Assembly (NCBI RefSeq): GCF_000614125.1
Contig: NZ_BAKJ01000003.1
Span: 1 to 64,000 of the forward strand
Length of the DNA: 64,000 nucleotides
Reading direction: 5' to 3'
DNA from: Bacteroides rodentium JCM 16496
Lineage (GTDB): Bacteria; Bacteroidota; Bacteroidia; Bacteroidales; Bacteroidaceae
Shown here: positions 17,638-26,145 of the stretch, piece after piece
Layout of the letters: the number at the start of each line of letters is the position of its first letter
Numbering within the stretch: position 1 is the stretch's first letter
Notes under the pieces: generated by a model
Databases searched by the model: none
Seen by the model: only the letters and a program-made list of their open reading frames with translations
Told to the model about the DNA's origin: nothing
Made by a program: the position numbers and the translations under genes

Positions 17638-18002
17638 TAAAATTGCACTAATGATTTGGGCTTATGGCGTACACCGCTTTGCATATTGGCAAGCATCTCC
17701 TCGTAGGTCTGCTCGGCAGTCTTTCTCCTTCCGTTCTCAATCCAAGCAAGAAGCTCATCCTCATAGAAATAGAGTTTCTTCCCCTTCTTGTAAGCCGGAA
17801 GTAGTCCCTTACGTACCAATGTATATATGGTGGGCTTGGCTTTTCGGATGATACGGCAAGCATCCTCTATTTCCACCAATACATGTTTGTCGGATGGCTG
17901 TGGCTGGAGTCCCGCTACCATCTTTTTCAACTCGATGACCTGTTCTGTCAGATAACCTACCGCCTCGGGCAGCTTATCAAATGTTACTGTTTCTTTTTGC
18001 AT
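17637..18002 (-). CDS. HTH (excisionase/MerR-like) regulator of the replication operon
   Basis: A 121-residue protein: N-terminal coiled coil (LPEAVGYLTEQVIELKKMVA), then an HTH domain LVEIEDACRIIRKAKPTIYT with KGKKLYFYEDELLAWIE, the usual Bacteroides element helix_turn_helix_17-like arrangement. It is the first gene of the minus-strand operon. A 49-bp element upstream (18031-18079) is shared with the integrase gene, so both are probably co-regulated. Confidence 0.8.
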   Translation of the reverse strand: MQKETVTFDKLPEAVGYLTEQVIELKKMVAGLQPQPSDKHVLVEIEDACRIIRKAKPTIYTLVRKGLLPAYKKGKKLYFYEDELLAWIENGRRKTAEQTYEEMLANMQSGVRHKPKSLVQF

Positions 18003-18030
18003 ACGCCAACTGTTTTTAATTGTTCGACGG

Positions 18031-18079
18031 CAAAGGAAACAAGTGTTTCAATGGTGGAATCATTCACCAAAATATAACT
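18031..18079 (-). promoter_or_regulatory. 49-bp upstream element, copy 1 (replication operon)
   Basis: On the plus strand this reads CAAAGGAAACAAGTGTTTCA and continues to 18079. It matches the block at 23243-23291 in 40 of 49 positions without gaps. Reading the minus strand it contains GGTG and CACC arms around AATGATTC and ends TTCCTTTG, a -7-like box about 29 bases before the start at 18002. Confidence 0.6.
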
Positions 18080-18128
18080 GATGAATAACTTTTTGATGGT
18101 GGTTAATGCTATTCTTGGGAATTAATCG

Positions 18129-18136
18129 TACCTTTG
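18129..18136 (+). promoter_or_regulatory. Bacteroides-type -7 box of the DGQR/HEPN cassette
   Basis: TACCTTTG matches TAnnTTTG and lies 26 bases before the ATG at 18163. The cassette therefore has its own promoter, divergent from the replication operon. Confidence 0.6.
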
Positions 18137-18162
18137 CAATAAATCATTTCAATTCTCTGATT

Positions 18163-19347
18163 ATGAAAGTAGCATCAAAAGTAAAGGATGGTAGGATAAA
18201 TGCCGTCAATGTATTGCTTGATATGAATATAAAGGAATATCTTGAAGTAGCTGGACACATTATTAAGAACAATGAGTTTCAAAGAAAGCGTGTAAAGAAT
18301 TCTTCTACCGTTTATGCTCTGCTGAAAAAGGATTTGCGAAGTAACTGTACAATGCCTCCTATTGTTCTGGCTATTAAGGCGGAAAAAATGAACCATTTAC
18401 TGAATCCATTTGATATTGAAGAAGATCAGATAAAATCCTTGTTTAAGCCTGAGAATCTGATTATACTTGACGGACTGCAAAGAACCTATACTATATTGGA
18501 TTTAGTGGAAGAACTGACGAAGGAGAACAATAGTGAGGTTTTGGAGAATGTCATGAATAATAGTATACGTGTCGAAGTATATTTGGGTATAAACAAAATT
18601 GGTATTCTTTATAGAATGCTGACTTTGAATACTGGGCAAACACCAATGTCAATCAGGCATCAGATAGAGATGCTATATTCCGATTATGCAGAGAATAATA
18701 TCGAGGATGTACGCCTGTTTAAAGAAACTGACTCAAAAAGTGTGAGGAATATTGGTGAATATCAATTTAGAGATGTAATTGAAGGCTTTAATTCATATCT
18801 GGATAGGGATGAACTTGGTATCAGCCGGAATGAGGTTCTTGAGAATATTCAGAATCTTGAAAAACTTGCTTTGGAGAATGGAAGTTCCGATTTGTTTAAG
18901 GATTATATTTTAACTTATAATAAATTGATAAAAAAAGTCGATTCATTTAACATTGGATGGGAAATAAACAAATCAGAAATTGAAATTAACGGACTTTTTG
19001 GAAAGAATATTCTACAGATATTTACCAAGTCGCAGGTTTTATCCGGTTTCGGTGCTGCAATTGGCAAATTGAAGGATTCCAAGGTTATTGAAGGGTTTGA
19101 AACGATTAAAAATGATATTGATAATATTGTAGTATCAAAAAAAGAAGATAGTAATCTTGATTTTGCTATGGTTAACTTACTTGGTAAATTGGATGATATT
19201 AAGAACAGAGCAAAGAAAATCGGAGTAGAGCAAAGGATGTTTTTCACTTATTTCTTTCGCGAACTGTTCAATCCTAATAGTGATTCGTATTTGGATATGA
19301 ATTCAGCTATTGAAAGTGGGTTCAATAAGTATATCAGTCTGATTTGA
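18163..19347 (+). CDS. DGQR-motif protein (DndB/ParB-fold-like), candidate defence gene
   Basis: A 394-residue protein starting MKVASKVKDGRINAVNVLL; the upstream ATG at 18106 would start before the promoter. Near residue 40-60 it has NEFQRKRVKNSSTVYALLKK, near 85 MPPIVLAIK, near 110 ENLIILDGLQRTYTILDLVE and near 155-180 YRMLTLNTGQTPMSIRHQIE. The QR, DG-QR and NTGQ-P pattern resembles DGQHR/DndB and DUF262-type proteins, which have a ParB-like fold and occur in DNA-modification and defence loci. It is AT-rich relative to its neighbours. The HEPN-motif gene follows after nine bases. Function is inferred. Confidence 0.55.
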   Translation: MKVASKVKDGRINAVNVLLDMNIKEYLEVAGHIIKNNEFQRKRVKNSSTVYALLKKDLRSNCTMPPIVLAIKAEKMNHLLNPFDIEEDQIKSLFKPENLIILDGLQRTYTILDLVEELTKENNSEVLENVMNNSIRVEVYLGINKIGILYRMLTLNTGQTPMSIRHQIEMLYSDYAENNIEDVRLFKETDSKSVRNIGEYQFRDVIEGFNSYLDRDELGISRNEVLENIQNLEKLALENGSSDLFKDYILTYNKLIKKVDSFNIGWEINKSEIEINGLFGKNILQIFTKSQVLSGFGAAIGKLKDSKVIEGFETIKNDIDNIVVSKKEDSNLDFAMVNLLGKLDDIKNRAKKIGVEQRMFFTYFFRELFNPNSDSYLDMNSAIESGFNKYISLI

Positions 19348-19356
19348 TTTCAGAAT

Positions 19357-20397
19357 ATGTTAGTAGACTATAATAGTGAAAGTCGTATTTTCTTTGTAGT
19401 AACAGATTCTTATGAGACGGTGAATGTCCCCTATCTGTTATTGGATAGAGACAAGAAAGGGGATGTGTTTAATGAGAATCCAGATAGTTATGGTTATAAG
19501 ATATTCTATAAAAGAAATTATAAAGAGAATGATATTTTTCAAGTAATTGAGAGTGATTTGGATAAGAGGATAGGATGGATTTTCCCTATTTCATCGATTG
19601 TTTCTACTTCGCATGATTATGCAGATAATCCGCATTATTGTAGATATGCTCTTGTAGCTCATATGTTGTTATTACGAAATGAAATTGCTGAACAGGATAT
19701 TGTTAGTAGAGATTTTAGCAGTATAATCGAGAGTGAATACTCAGATGATGCGATTATCCTTATCTATAAAAAAGATTTAGTGCAAGAGGTAACCGGCTTT
19801 AAACTTGATAATTATTTTGCAAGTTTATGTGAGTATGGATATTATATTGAGCATGGCTATACAAATACAAATATCAAGGAACCTGCATCAAGAGAAAAAA
19901 TTCATCTACAGAGTATTTCAGAAGATATTATATCAGACAAATATATGACTCGCTTTTTCCGAATGCTTTGTAGAGAAGAACATTCGATTGTCAAATTTCA
20001 TATATTATATCAAATTATAGAGCTATTAATAGAAGATATTCTGATTTATTCATTGGAAGATACAATCAGATTGTTCAAAGATAAGAAAATCTATACCCGG
20101 AGCTTGCGAGAAAGAATTAGTAAAGTAGAGTCTGAAAAAGACAGAATTTTGATTCTGATAGAAAAATGCGAATTACATAGTGAGAATTATAACAGCTTGC
20201 ATGAGAAATGCGTTGCTTTTCTTGTGAAAAAAGGTCGTGAAAATGTGAATTTCCCTGAATCGCTTTATTCTGTCAGAAATTTTATTGTACATGATTATAG
20301 ATTTATTGTCGAAGAGACAGAACTTGCGGAAATAAACGATATCAATGCTCTTTTTGAAATGTTTGTCTTGGATTTGATTATCAAGTATAAGCATTAG
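19357..20397 (+). CDS. HEPN-motif protein, candidate toxin or effector of the cassette
   Basis: A 346-residue protein with no recognised N-terminal domain (SRIFFVVTDSYETVNVPYLL). Its C-terminal helical region has SLYSVRNFIVHDYRFI near residue 310, which fits the RxxxxH motif of HEPN RNases; LYQIIELLIEDILIYSL and a Lys/Glu-rich helix precede it. HEPN proteins of this shape (ApeA-like) act as defence RNases. It follows the DGQR gene by nine bases on the same strand with the same low GC. No toxin activity can be proved from sequence. Confidence 0.5.
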   Translation: MLVDYNSESRIFFVVTDSYETVNVPYLLLDRDKKGDVFNENPDSYGYKIFYKRNYKENDIFQVIESDLDKRIGWIFPISSIVSTSHDYADNPHYCRYALVAHMLLLRNEIAEQDIVSRDFSSIIESEYSDDAIILIYKKDLVQEVTGFKLDNYFASLCEYGYYIEHGYTNTNIKEPASREKIHLQSISEDIISDKYMTRFFRMLCREEHSIVKFHILYQIIELLIEDILIYSLEDTIRLFKDKKIYTRSLRERISKVESEKDRILILIEKCELHSENYNSLHEKCVAFLVKKGRENVNFPESLYSVRNFIVHDYRFIVEETELAEINDINALFEMFVLDLIIKYKH

Positions 20398-20572
20398 CCA
20401 GTCTCATAAAACGTGTTCTTGTAGATGATATAATTTAGATGTTCGGTTTTTTTGTTTGTAATAATAAATCTTCTATCAGTTTTTTTATATTGTTTTGAAA
20501 GTGTTAAAAACTATATTTGAAGACCTATGAAACGTTAAACTATTTAACGTTATTCTCAAATAGGTGTTGTAG
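20398..20572. other. AT-rich intergenic region with a perfect palindrome
   Basis: The 175 bp between convergent genes contain AACGTTAAA (20531-20539) and TTTAACGTT (20543-20551) separated by three bases. No gene-like frame is seen. The palindrome may be a terminator remnant or a binding site. Confidence 0.4.
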
Positions 20573-21460
20573 CTATGCGATTTTTCTATCCAGTTTAATC
20601 TTACATACAGATTCGGTGTGCGACATTTTACGTTCAATGGTAGATATTTCCGAATCACGGAGGGTGTGAGCAAATACCCTCTTTATAAATGTGGCAGTCT
20701 GTAAACGTGGTTTGCCGAATGCCTTACCGATATTCCATCCGAAGTGCATGATGTCAATGGTCTTTAACTGAGAATCAACCTTTATTGGCTCAATTTTGGA
20801 CAGAGAATTTGAGAGGTAATACCTTGTCACATATCCACATAAGCGATTAAGTGCCGTTTCATCAAGATAGGAAACCAAAGTTTGTTTTGTGTATGCGATA
20901 ACCTTATTGAGTTTTTCTTGTGAGGTACGTTCTTTCTCAGCTATAGCGTTTGCACGGAGTATCTCATATTCTGATGGTTGGTTGGATTCTTCTATAAAAG
21001 TATTGTTGATAGTAGAAGGTGTGGCTTCTTCATTTGGAAGTTCTGCCACATCTTCGTTGAGTTCGGAACATAATGGAGTAGAAACTTCTTCTGTTATGTC
21101 AGATGTAGTTTCGATTTCAATTTCGGGTTCAGGCTCAGAAATGATAGGTTCTGAATTTATAGCACTTTCAGCAAGTTCCGAGTTTACTGCTGGAACTTCT
21201 ACGACTACAGCCTTGTTGCGATAGCACTCAAATCTCATAAAGCACTTTTCTATTGTCGGTGAAAGAATTTGACTGAATACCATTTGCAGATTGAGATAGA
21301 TAGCTCCCATGATAATGGAGCATACCACCAAAATAAGGTAGCTGCTGAACTCGTCCCAACCATAGTGAAGTACGGTTTGGCGGGCTAAAACACCAATGAT
21401 GGCGATTGTACCAAAAACAATCAGATGCAATGTTATATGTTCTATCTTTTTCAGCTCCAT
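20573..21460 (-). CDS. Membrane-anchored protein of the element
   Basis: A 295-residue protein with two N-terminal transmembrane helices (LHLIVFGTIAIIGVLA; YLILVVCSIIMGAIYL), an acidic Glu/Pro/Ser-rich linker (EPIISEPEPEIEIETTSDIT) and a C-terminal globular region (IDIMHFGWNIGKAFGKPRLQ). I recognise the layout from Bacteroides mobile elements near the integrase but know no function. It is convergent with the HEPN cassette. Confidence 0.6.
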   Translation of the reverse strand: MELKKIEHITLHLIVFGTIAIIGVLARQTVLHYGWDEFSSYLILVVCSIIMGAIYLNLQMVFSQILSPTIEKCFMRFECYRNKAVVVEVPAVNSELAESAINSEPIISEPEPEIEIETTSDITEEVSTPLCSELNEDVAELPNEEATPSTINNTFIEESNQPSEYEILRANAIAEKERTSQEKLNKVIAYTKQTLVSYLDETALNRLCGYVTRYYLSNSLSKIEPIKVDSQLKTIDIMHFGWNIGKAFGKPRLQTATFIKRVFAHTLRDSEISTIERKMSHTESVCKIKLDRKIA

Positions 21461-21662
21461 AGTGGTATGTATTAATCGTTTGTGTGCAAATATATAGGAT
21501 TAATTTTTGAGAAAATCCATAGTTTTGCCTGTTAATGGGCTTTTGACGATATATTTCATCGCTTTTCACTACGTTACACTCCTAATAATAAGCGCATTGC
21601 AAATTTCTTGTTTTTGGATGAAAATAGTTGGATAAATAGGCTTGTGTATCTTAAAAACAAAA

Positions 21663-21700
21663 ATTATCTGCATCATTTGGGGTGAAACAATGCAGATAAT
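21663..21700 (-). terminator. Terminator after the short RhuM-like gene
   Basis: ATTATCTGCAT (21663-21673) pairs perfectly with ATGCAGATAAT (21690-21700). On the minus strand it is followed by TTTTTGTTTTT. It lies 26 bp downstream of the stop at 21726. Confidence 0.75.
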
Positions 21701-21725
21701 CAATAGGGTATAGAGATATAGCTTA

Positions 21726-22091
21726 TTAGCAATACAATGTCTGGTTTGTACCCTTGTTGAGATATAACAGGAGGTTGTAATCTTGTTTACGAGTGACTTT
21801 GTTTATTAGCCATTTCCTAAATGCAGCGGAATGCCCGGTGTCTATTTGATAGGATAGGGCTATAACTATATCGAGATTATACACATCGGCATTGTTCCCA
21901 TTCTCCAATTTGAGGTATTTACAAACTTCGTGGCTCTTCAAAACATTAGATTTCAGGATTCTTTTGATTGCTGCGTGAATAGTCCCAGCCGTTGTATAAA
22001 ACAAGCCTGCTATCTCCCAAGAGGTCATCCATATCTCACCATCGGAAATATAGATGCCTTGTCCGTTGTTGGTTATGATTCCTTGTTTCAT
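21726..22091 (-). CDS. Short RhuM/BRO-like DNA-binding protein
   Basis: A 121-residue protein with an HTH-like segment WMTSWEIAGLFYTTAGTIHA and, near residue 70-95, VYNLDIVIALSYQIDTGHSA, the same YNLD-I-ALxYxI pattern as RhuM-type proteins. It lacks the large C-terminal domain. It lies eight bases downstream of the integrase stop and is probably co-transcribed with it, which suggests a role in integration or excision control. Confidence 0.6.
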   Translation of the reverse strand: MKQGIITNNGQGIYISDGEIWMTSWEIAGLFYTTAGTIHAAIKRILKSNVLKSHEVCKYLKLENGNNADVYNLDIVIALSYQIDTGHSAAFRKWLINKVTRKQDYNLLLYLNKGTNQTLYC

Positions 22092-22099
22092 AGTTATAT

Positions 22100-23206
22100 C
22101 TATTTGAGTGATATTTTATTGGCTGTCTCTCGCTTCTTGGAATTGACCAAATCAGCATAAATCTGAGTTGTGGACACGTTCTTGTGCGTCAGCATCTTTG
22201 AAACGGTGTAAATATCTGTACCCAAGGATATTTGTATGACCGCATACGAGTGTCTGAACCCGTGAAAGGTTATCGGTTTCGTTATTCCAGCCTTTTTGAG
22301 CCAGCTTTTCAGCGGATAATTAATCATACTCCGTTTTAGCTCCTTGAATACTTTGCCTGTTCCGGGCGTACCGCATAGTTCGTAGGCTTCGTAACTGATG
22401 GGGAGTGTCGCTTCCGTCTGGGTTTTCTGTGTTCTGATACGTAAACAATAGCCTTGGTCGGGGGCGATAGTGAAGTCTTCCCATTGCAGGTTTAGAATAT
22501 CACTGATGCGTAAGCCTGTTAGACAAGCAAACAAAGAGGCTGCTTTCAATACGGGGATGTCGCAAGGAGTGGCAGCGAGTTGTTTTACTTCGTCCAGTGT
22601 CAGATACTCCTTCTTCACATCTTGTGGCTCTATCTTATCAAGGTAATCATTGATATTTTCTCGAAACCATTTGTCCCGATAGGCAATCTTCAGCAAACCT
22701 CTGAAAGTAGAGTAGTAGCCGGATGCCGAATTGAGGGATATGGGGCGGTTGCTGTGTTTGAGTTGCTTGGCGTTCAACAGGTACTCACGGAACTTTTTGC
22801 ATAAGTCCACATTCACATCGCCAAAGGTACATTGCCCCTTGACGAAATTGTGGAAATGCTGATAGACGAATTGCCATTTCTGGTCTTTGTTCCGGCACAT
22901 CTTCTTGAAGTAGGCGAGGAAATCGGCTTTCTGTTTGGTCTTATCCAAGAAGCCAAACTCTTCATTGATGAGCGATTGCACTCTGATACAGCGGATAGCC
23001 TCTGCCTTGTTCAACATATCGTTGTTGAACTCCCGTTCCATTTCGTTTTTTGGGTGGGCATAGATGTAGATGCCGAGGTATTCCCTGCGGCTCATCTGCA
23101 TAGTTTCGGGGTTACGGACTGCCGGATAATAATCCAGATACAAGGAGATACGATTATTACGAATCGCTCTCTGACGAACTGTTACTTTTGTACACGTGTG
23201 TGACAT
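22100..23206 (-). CDS. Tyrosine integrase of the mobile element
   Basis: A 368-residue integrase. It has an N-terminal arm-binding-like region (RQRAIRNNRISLYLDYYPAV), a SAM-like core-binding domain and a catalytic domain with CLTGLRISDILNLQW (Arg I), ITFHGFRHSYAVIQISLGTD (HxxR), MLTHKNVSTTQIYADLV (His and Tyr). It should catalyse integration and excision at the mnmE 3' end. A 49-bp element shared with the replication operon lies upstream. Confidence 0.9.
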   Translation of the reverse strand: MSHTCTKVTVRQRAIRNNRISLYLDYYPAVRNPETMQMSRREYLGIYIYAHPKNEMEREFNNDMLNKAEAIRCIRVQSLINEEFGFLDKTKQKADFLAYFKKMCRNKDQKWQFVYQHFHNFVKGQCTFGDVNVDLCKKFREYLLNAKQLKHSNRPISLNSASGYYSTFRGLLKIAYRDKWFRENINDYLDKIEPQDVKKEYLTLDEVKQLAATPCDIPVLKAASLFACLTGLRISDILNLQWEDFTIAPDQGYCLRIRTQKTQTEATLPISYEAYELCGTPGTGKVFKELKRSMINYPLKSWLKKAGITKPITFHGFRHSYAVIQISLGTDIYTVSKMLTHKNVSTTQIYADLVNSKKRETANKISLK

Positions 23207-23242
23207 ACTTTTTAATATTTAGAGTTTTACATTTGTTTGATG

Positions 23243-23291
23243 CAAAGGAATACAGTGATTCAATGGTGGGTACATTCACCGAAAAATAACT
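23243..23291 (-). promoter_or_regulatory. 49-bp upstream element, copy 2 (integrase)
   Basis: Begins CAAAGGAATACAGTGATTCA on the plus strand and shows 40/49 identity to 18031-18079 in the same orientation. On the minus strand it ends TTCCTTTG, a -7-like box, 37 bases before the integrase start at 23206. Confidence 0.6.
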
Positions 23292-24202
23292 TATTCAATC
23301 TTTGGGGCTGCAAGCAACTTATCTAATTCGGGCTTGGAGATAAGCGTGTATTTGCCTTTCTTGACCTTGGGGATATTATGATACTTCGCATAATGATAGA
23401 GCTGGTCTCGGGTTAGTTTGAATTTCTCCATCGCTTCGGCTACCGTATAATATTGTGGTTCTTTGGGAGCAGCAATGCCCTTGGCTATATCCACGTGCTT
23501 CTTGGAATAGTACACCATGATGCCCTCTTTCTTTTTGGGAATGACATTCTTGGAAACGAAACAGTAGATAGCGGATAAGGTCATGCCGAACTTCTCTTGC
23601 ATTTCTTGGGTGCTGTACCATTCGGTAATGTCAGGATTCGGGACTTTCTTGGCAAAGTAAGCGTCTATATGCTTCTTGCTCCAGTAGGTCTTACCACGAT
23701 TGAAAGTCCGGGGTATGTTGTTTTTCTTGGCTACCACAAATATCCATGACTCGTTTACATGGTATTTCTCTTTCACTTCGGCTGTGGTGTAGAAGTCAGT
23801 GATGGGAATGGTGTCTTTAGGCTGTCGCTGTTCATAGGGACGAGCTTCTAACATTCGGTCAATATCTCCTTTACGGATAAAAGATAATCTACTGCTAATG
23901 CGGAATGCTTGCAGCTTTCCAGCATATACCATTTTATAGATGGCTTGTTTGCTCAGCCCTAATAAAGTTGCAGCTTCTTTGAATGACAGATATTCTTTGT
24001 CCTTAAAATCAGATATGGGTTGTTCTCTGATGACCGTTTGGACTTTGGTTTCTACTTCTTGTATTCTCTTTTGCCGAACAGTTTCCTTGTATGCAAGATT
24101 ATTGCACCGATGAGAACAGAAACGTGTCGTTAGTTTCTGGGCATAGAATGTTGTGCCACACCATTCACATACCTTCTTGATTTTCATTTTACTTGTTGCC
24201 AT
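23291..24202 (-). CDS. Four-HTH protein with N-terminal zinc ribbon, excisionase-like
   Basis: A 303-residue protein. An N-terminal zinc ribbon (VCEWCGTTFYAQK, FCSHRCNNLAY) is followed by four MerR/Xis-type HTH units of about 55 residues, starting EYLSFKEAATLLGLSKQAIY, DFYTTAEVKEKYHVNESWIF, EWYSTQEMQEKFGMTLSAIY and QYYTVAEAMEKFKLTRDQLY. Each ends with a basic wing. Four tandem DNA-binding units suit recognition of a series of sites near the attachment site. It lies between the integrase and mnmE, the expected position of a recombination directionality factor; that role is inferred. Confidence 0.7.
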   Translation of the reverse strand: MATSKMKIKKVCEWCGTTFYAQKLTTRFCSHRCNNLAYKETVRQKRIQEVETKVQTVIREQPISDFKDKEYLSFKEAATLLGLSKQAIYKMVYAGKLQAFRISSRLSFIRKGDIDRMLEARPYEQRQPKDTIPITDFYTTAEVKEKYHVNESWIFVVAKKNNIPRTFNRGKTYWSKKHIDAYFAKKVPNPDITEWYSTQEMQEKFGMTLSAIYCFVSKNVIPKKKEGIMVYYSKKHVDIAKGIAAPKEPQYYTVAEAMEKFKLTRDQLYHYAKYHNIPKVKKGKYTLISKPELDKLLAAPKIE

Positions 24203-24468
24203 ATTCGTTACTTTTAGAGGTTTATTTCTCTTGTTATTTCTCCATTTTGTTCAACTATCGTAAATCATAGTCAACTATAGTCAACTTTCTCCACGACCTT
24301 TCCGACCTAAAATCGGAGAGTAACAAGCGAGCAACAAATGCGGTACAAAAATGAGCTAAAAAAGCCCTATAAACGATAACTATCGCTTATAAGGCTAAAA
24401 AGAAAGACGCTCAAAATGAACGCCTTAATAATCATTGATGATATATGCTAATCGTTGGTAATCACCAC
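24203..24468. other. Right end of the element, attachment region
   Basis: These 266 bp have no convincing gene. ATAGTCAACT is repeated in tandem (24267-24276, 24277-24286), with a further TCAACTAT at 24251, spaced like integrase arm-type sites. A palindrome CGATAACTATCG follows further right. The junction with mnmE should lie at or just inside 24469, but the core cannot be defined without the left end. Confidence 0.55.
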
Positions 24469-25862
24469 CTATTTGCCGATGCAAAAATGTTCAAAAATAT
24501 TTCCAAGTACCATGTCGTTCGTAACTTCCCCCGCAATATCGCTTAGATGGAAAATACATTCGCGGATATCTTGTGAAACAAAATCTCCGGATAGATTTTC
24601 TGCTAGTCCTTGTTGGACCCGGTGGATGGCTTCCAAGGCATGGGTCAAAGCTTCGTAGTGGCGTATATTCGTGACAATGACATCGTTTTGGGTAACTGTG
24701 GGCAGGTTAGCGGCAGAGATTAGCATTTGCTGAAGCTTGTCGAGGTTGGTACGCCCTTTGGCAGAGATGGAGATGCATTGCACATTAGTAGCAGCCACGG
24801 TGAAACTGGGGTTGGGGATGGTTGAGGCATCCTGCACCAGATCGGCCTTGTTGAATACGAGAATGAGCCGTTTCCCTTCGCAACGGGGAAGTATTTGGGC
24901 AGTTAGTTGTGGCATCCGTGAGACGGCATTCGTGGCATCAACTATCCAGAGTACGATTTCCGCTTGCTCCAATTTCTGGAAGGTTCGCTCAATTCCTAGG
25001 TTCTCGATGGTGTCGCTCGTTTCGCGTATGCCTGCCGTATCAATAAACCGGAAAGTTATCCCGCCAAGATTGACTGTGTCTTCTATCACATCGCGGGTTG
25101 TCCCGTGTATGTCGCTTACAATGGCTCGTTCCTCGTTTAGTAGTGCATTCAGCAGGGTGGATTTACCAGCGTTCGTTTCGCCGATGATGGCTACGGGCAC
25201 GCCGTTCTTGATGGCATTGCCTACACTGAAGGATTGCACTAAACGGGAAATTACCTGCTCTATGCCGTCTGCCAGGAGACATAGCTCGGAGCGGTCGGCA
25301 AATTCCAGTTCTTCGTGGTCGCTGAAGTCTAGCTCCAGTTCTATGAGTGATGTGAAGTGCAGCAATTGGTCGCGTAGTGAGGCCAGCTCTTTACTGAACC
25401 CACCGCGCATCTGGCTCATGGCGAGGCGGTGAGTGGCGGCAGAGGTGGAGGCGATGAGGTCGGCCACGGCTTCGGCCTGGCTTAGGTCCATTTTGCCACC
25501 CAAGAAGGCCCGTTGCGTGTACTCACCGGGAGCGGCCAGGCGGCAACCATTGCCGATGAGCAGTTGCAACACCTTCTGAAGAATATAGCTCGAACCGTGG
25601 CACATGATTTCTGTGCTATCCTCGCCCGTATACGAGTGGGGGGCACGGAATAAGCTTACAAGTACTTCGTCTATGATGTTTTCTTCTTCATGGATATGAC
25701 CGAAGGTAAGTGTGTATGGCTTGGCATCCTTCAGTTTCTTCCCTTTCCGGCAGGGGTAAATATGCGGGATGTTATCTCTATGGCATCCGGTCCGGAGACA
25801 CGGATGCATCCTATGGCTCCCCCTTGGGCGGTGGCTATGGCACAAATGGTATCTTGGTTCAT
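24469..25862 (-). CDS. mnmE: tRNA modification GTPase MnmE, frame broken once
   Basis: MnmE (TrmE/ThdF) works with MnmG to place a carboxymethylaminomethyl group on wobble uridine 34. The start at 25862 gives MNQDTICAIATAQGGAIGCI; GEYTQRAFLGGKMDLSQAEA follows. G1 is IIGETNAGKSTLLNALL, then HGTTRDVIED, DTAGIRET and FNKADLV, and the C-terminal CIGK motif is intact at 24472. The frame breaks near 25740 (GGGAAGAAACTG lacks one base), although the gene is normally indispensable or nearly so. About 464 residues when restored. The mobile element abuts its stop codon. Confidence 0.9.
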
Positions 25863-25982
25863 TTTATCCGGCTTATTTTTATTCAGCAAAGATAATGGTT
25901 TCTTTACAAAAAAAGAGAGATGGCGATTCAACTTATGGGCTTTTGTTGTAACTTTGTGCAAATCGATAATGGATAGATGCTT

Positions 25983-26145
25983 ATGAAGCCTAATCTGCCT
26001 CTGTGCCCATTGTGGGCATAGCAGGCATTGCTACTATACAGACCAGCAACGGGCATGTCAGGCAGGATGTGATGAAGTCATTACTAAACCCTACTCCCAG
26101 GACTTGCTGAAGGAGAGGGTGGAGCATTTCCTGAAGGATATTTAG
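25983..26145 (+). pseudogene. Remnant of a response-regulator receiver domain
   Basis: Plus-strand reading with frame repairs gives PIVGIAGIAT, then RACQAGCDEVITKPYSQDLL and KERVEHFLKDI to a TAG at 26143-26145. This matches the last third of a receiver domain (the IVGIAG strand, the KP motif and the last helix). The N-terminal phospho-acceptor half is absent, and the end overlaps the stop of the convergent phosphorylase gene. It is a decayed fragment, probably of a hybrid kinase or response regulator. Confidence 0.55.

Larger units (their letters stand above)
1..24468. mobile_element. Right-hand part of an integrative mobilizable element at the 3' end of mnmE
   Basis: This block runs from the window start to the last base before the mnmE stop codon. 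Its right end has a tyrosine integrase and a multi-HTH protein beside mnmE. Inside are a relaxase, a MobC-like protein, a Toprim-type protein and a DUF3987 protein, but no conjugation (tra) genes, so it should need a helper element for transfer. Cargo is a type I restriction-modification shufflon, metallophosphoesterases and an AT-rich two-gene cassette. The left end is outside the window, so length and the attachment core cannot be read. That mnmE is the target is inferred from position; the left metallophosphoesterases could lie outside the element. Confidence 0.8.
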
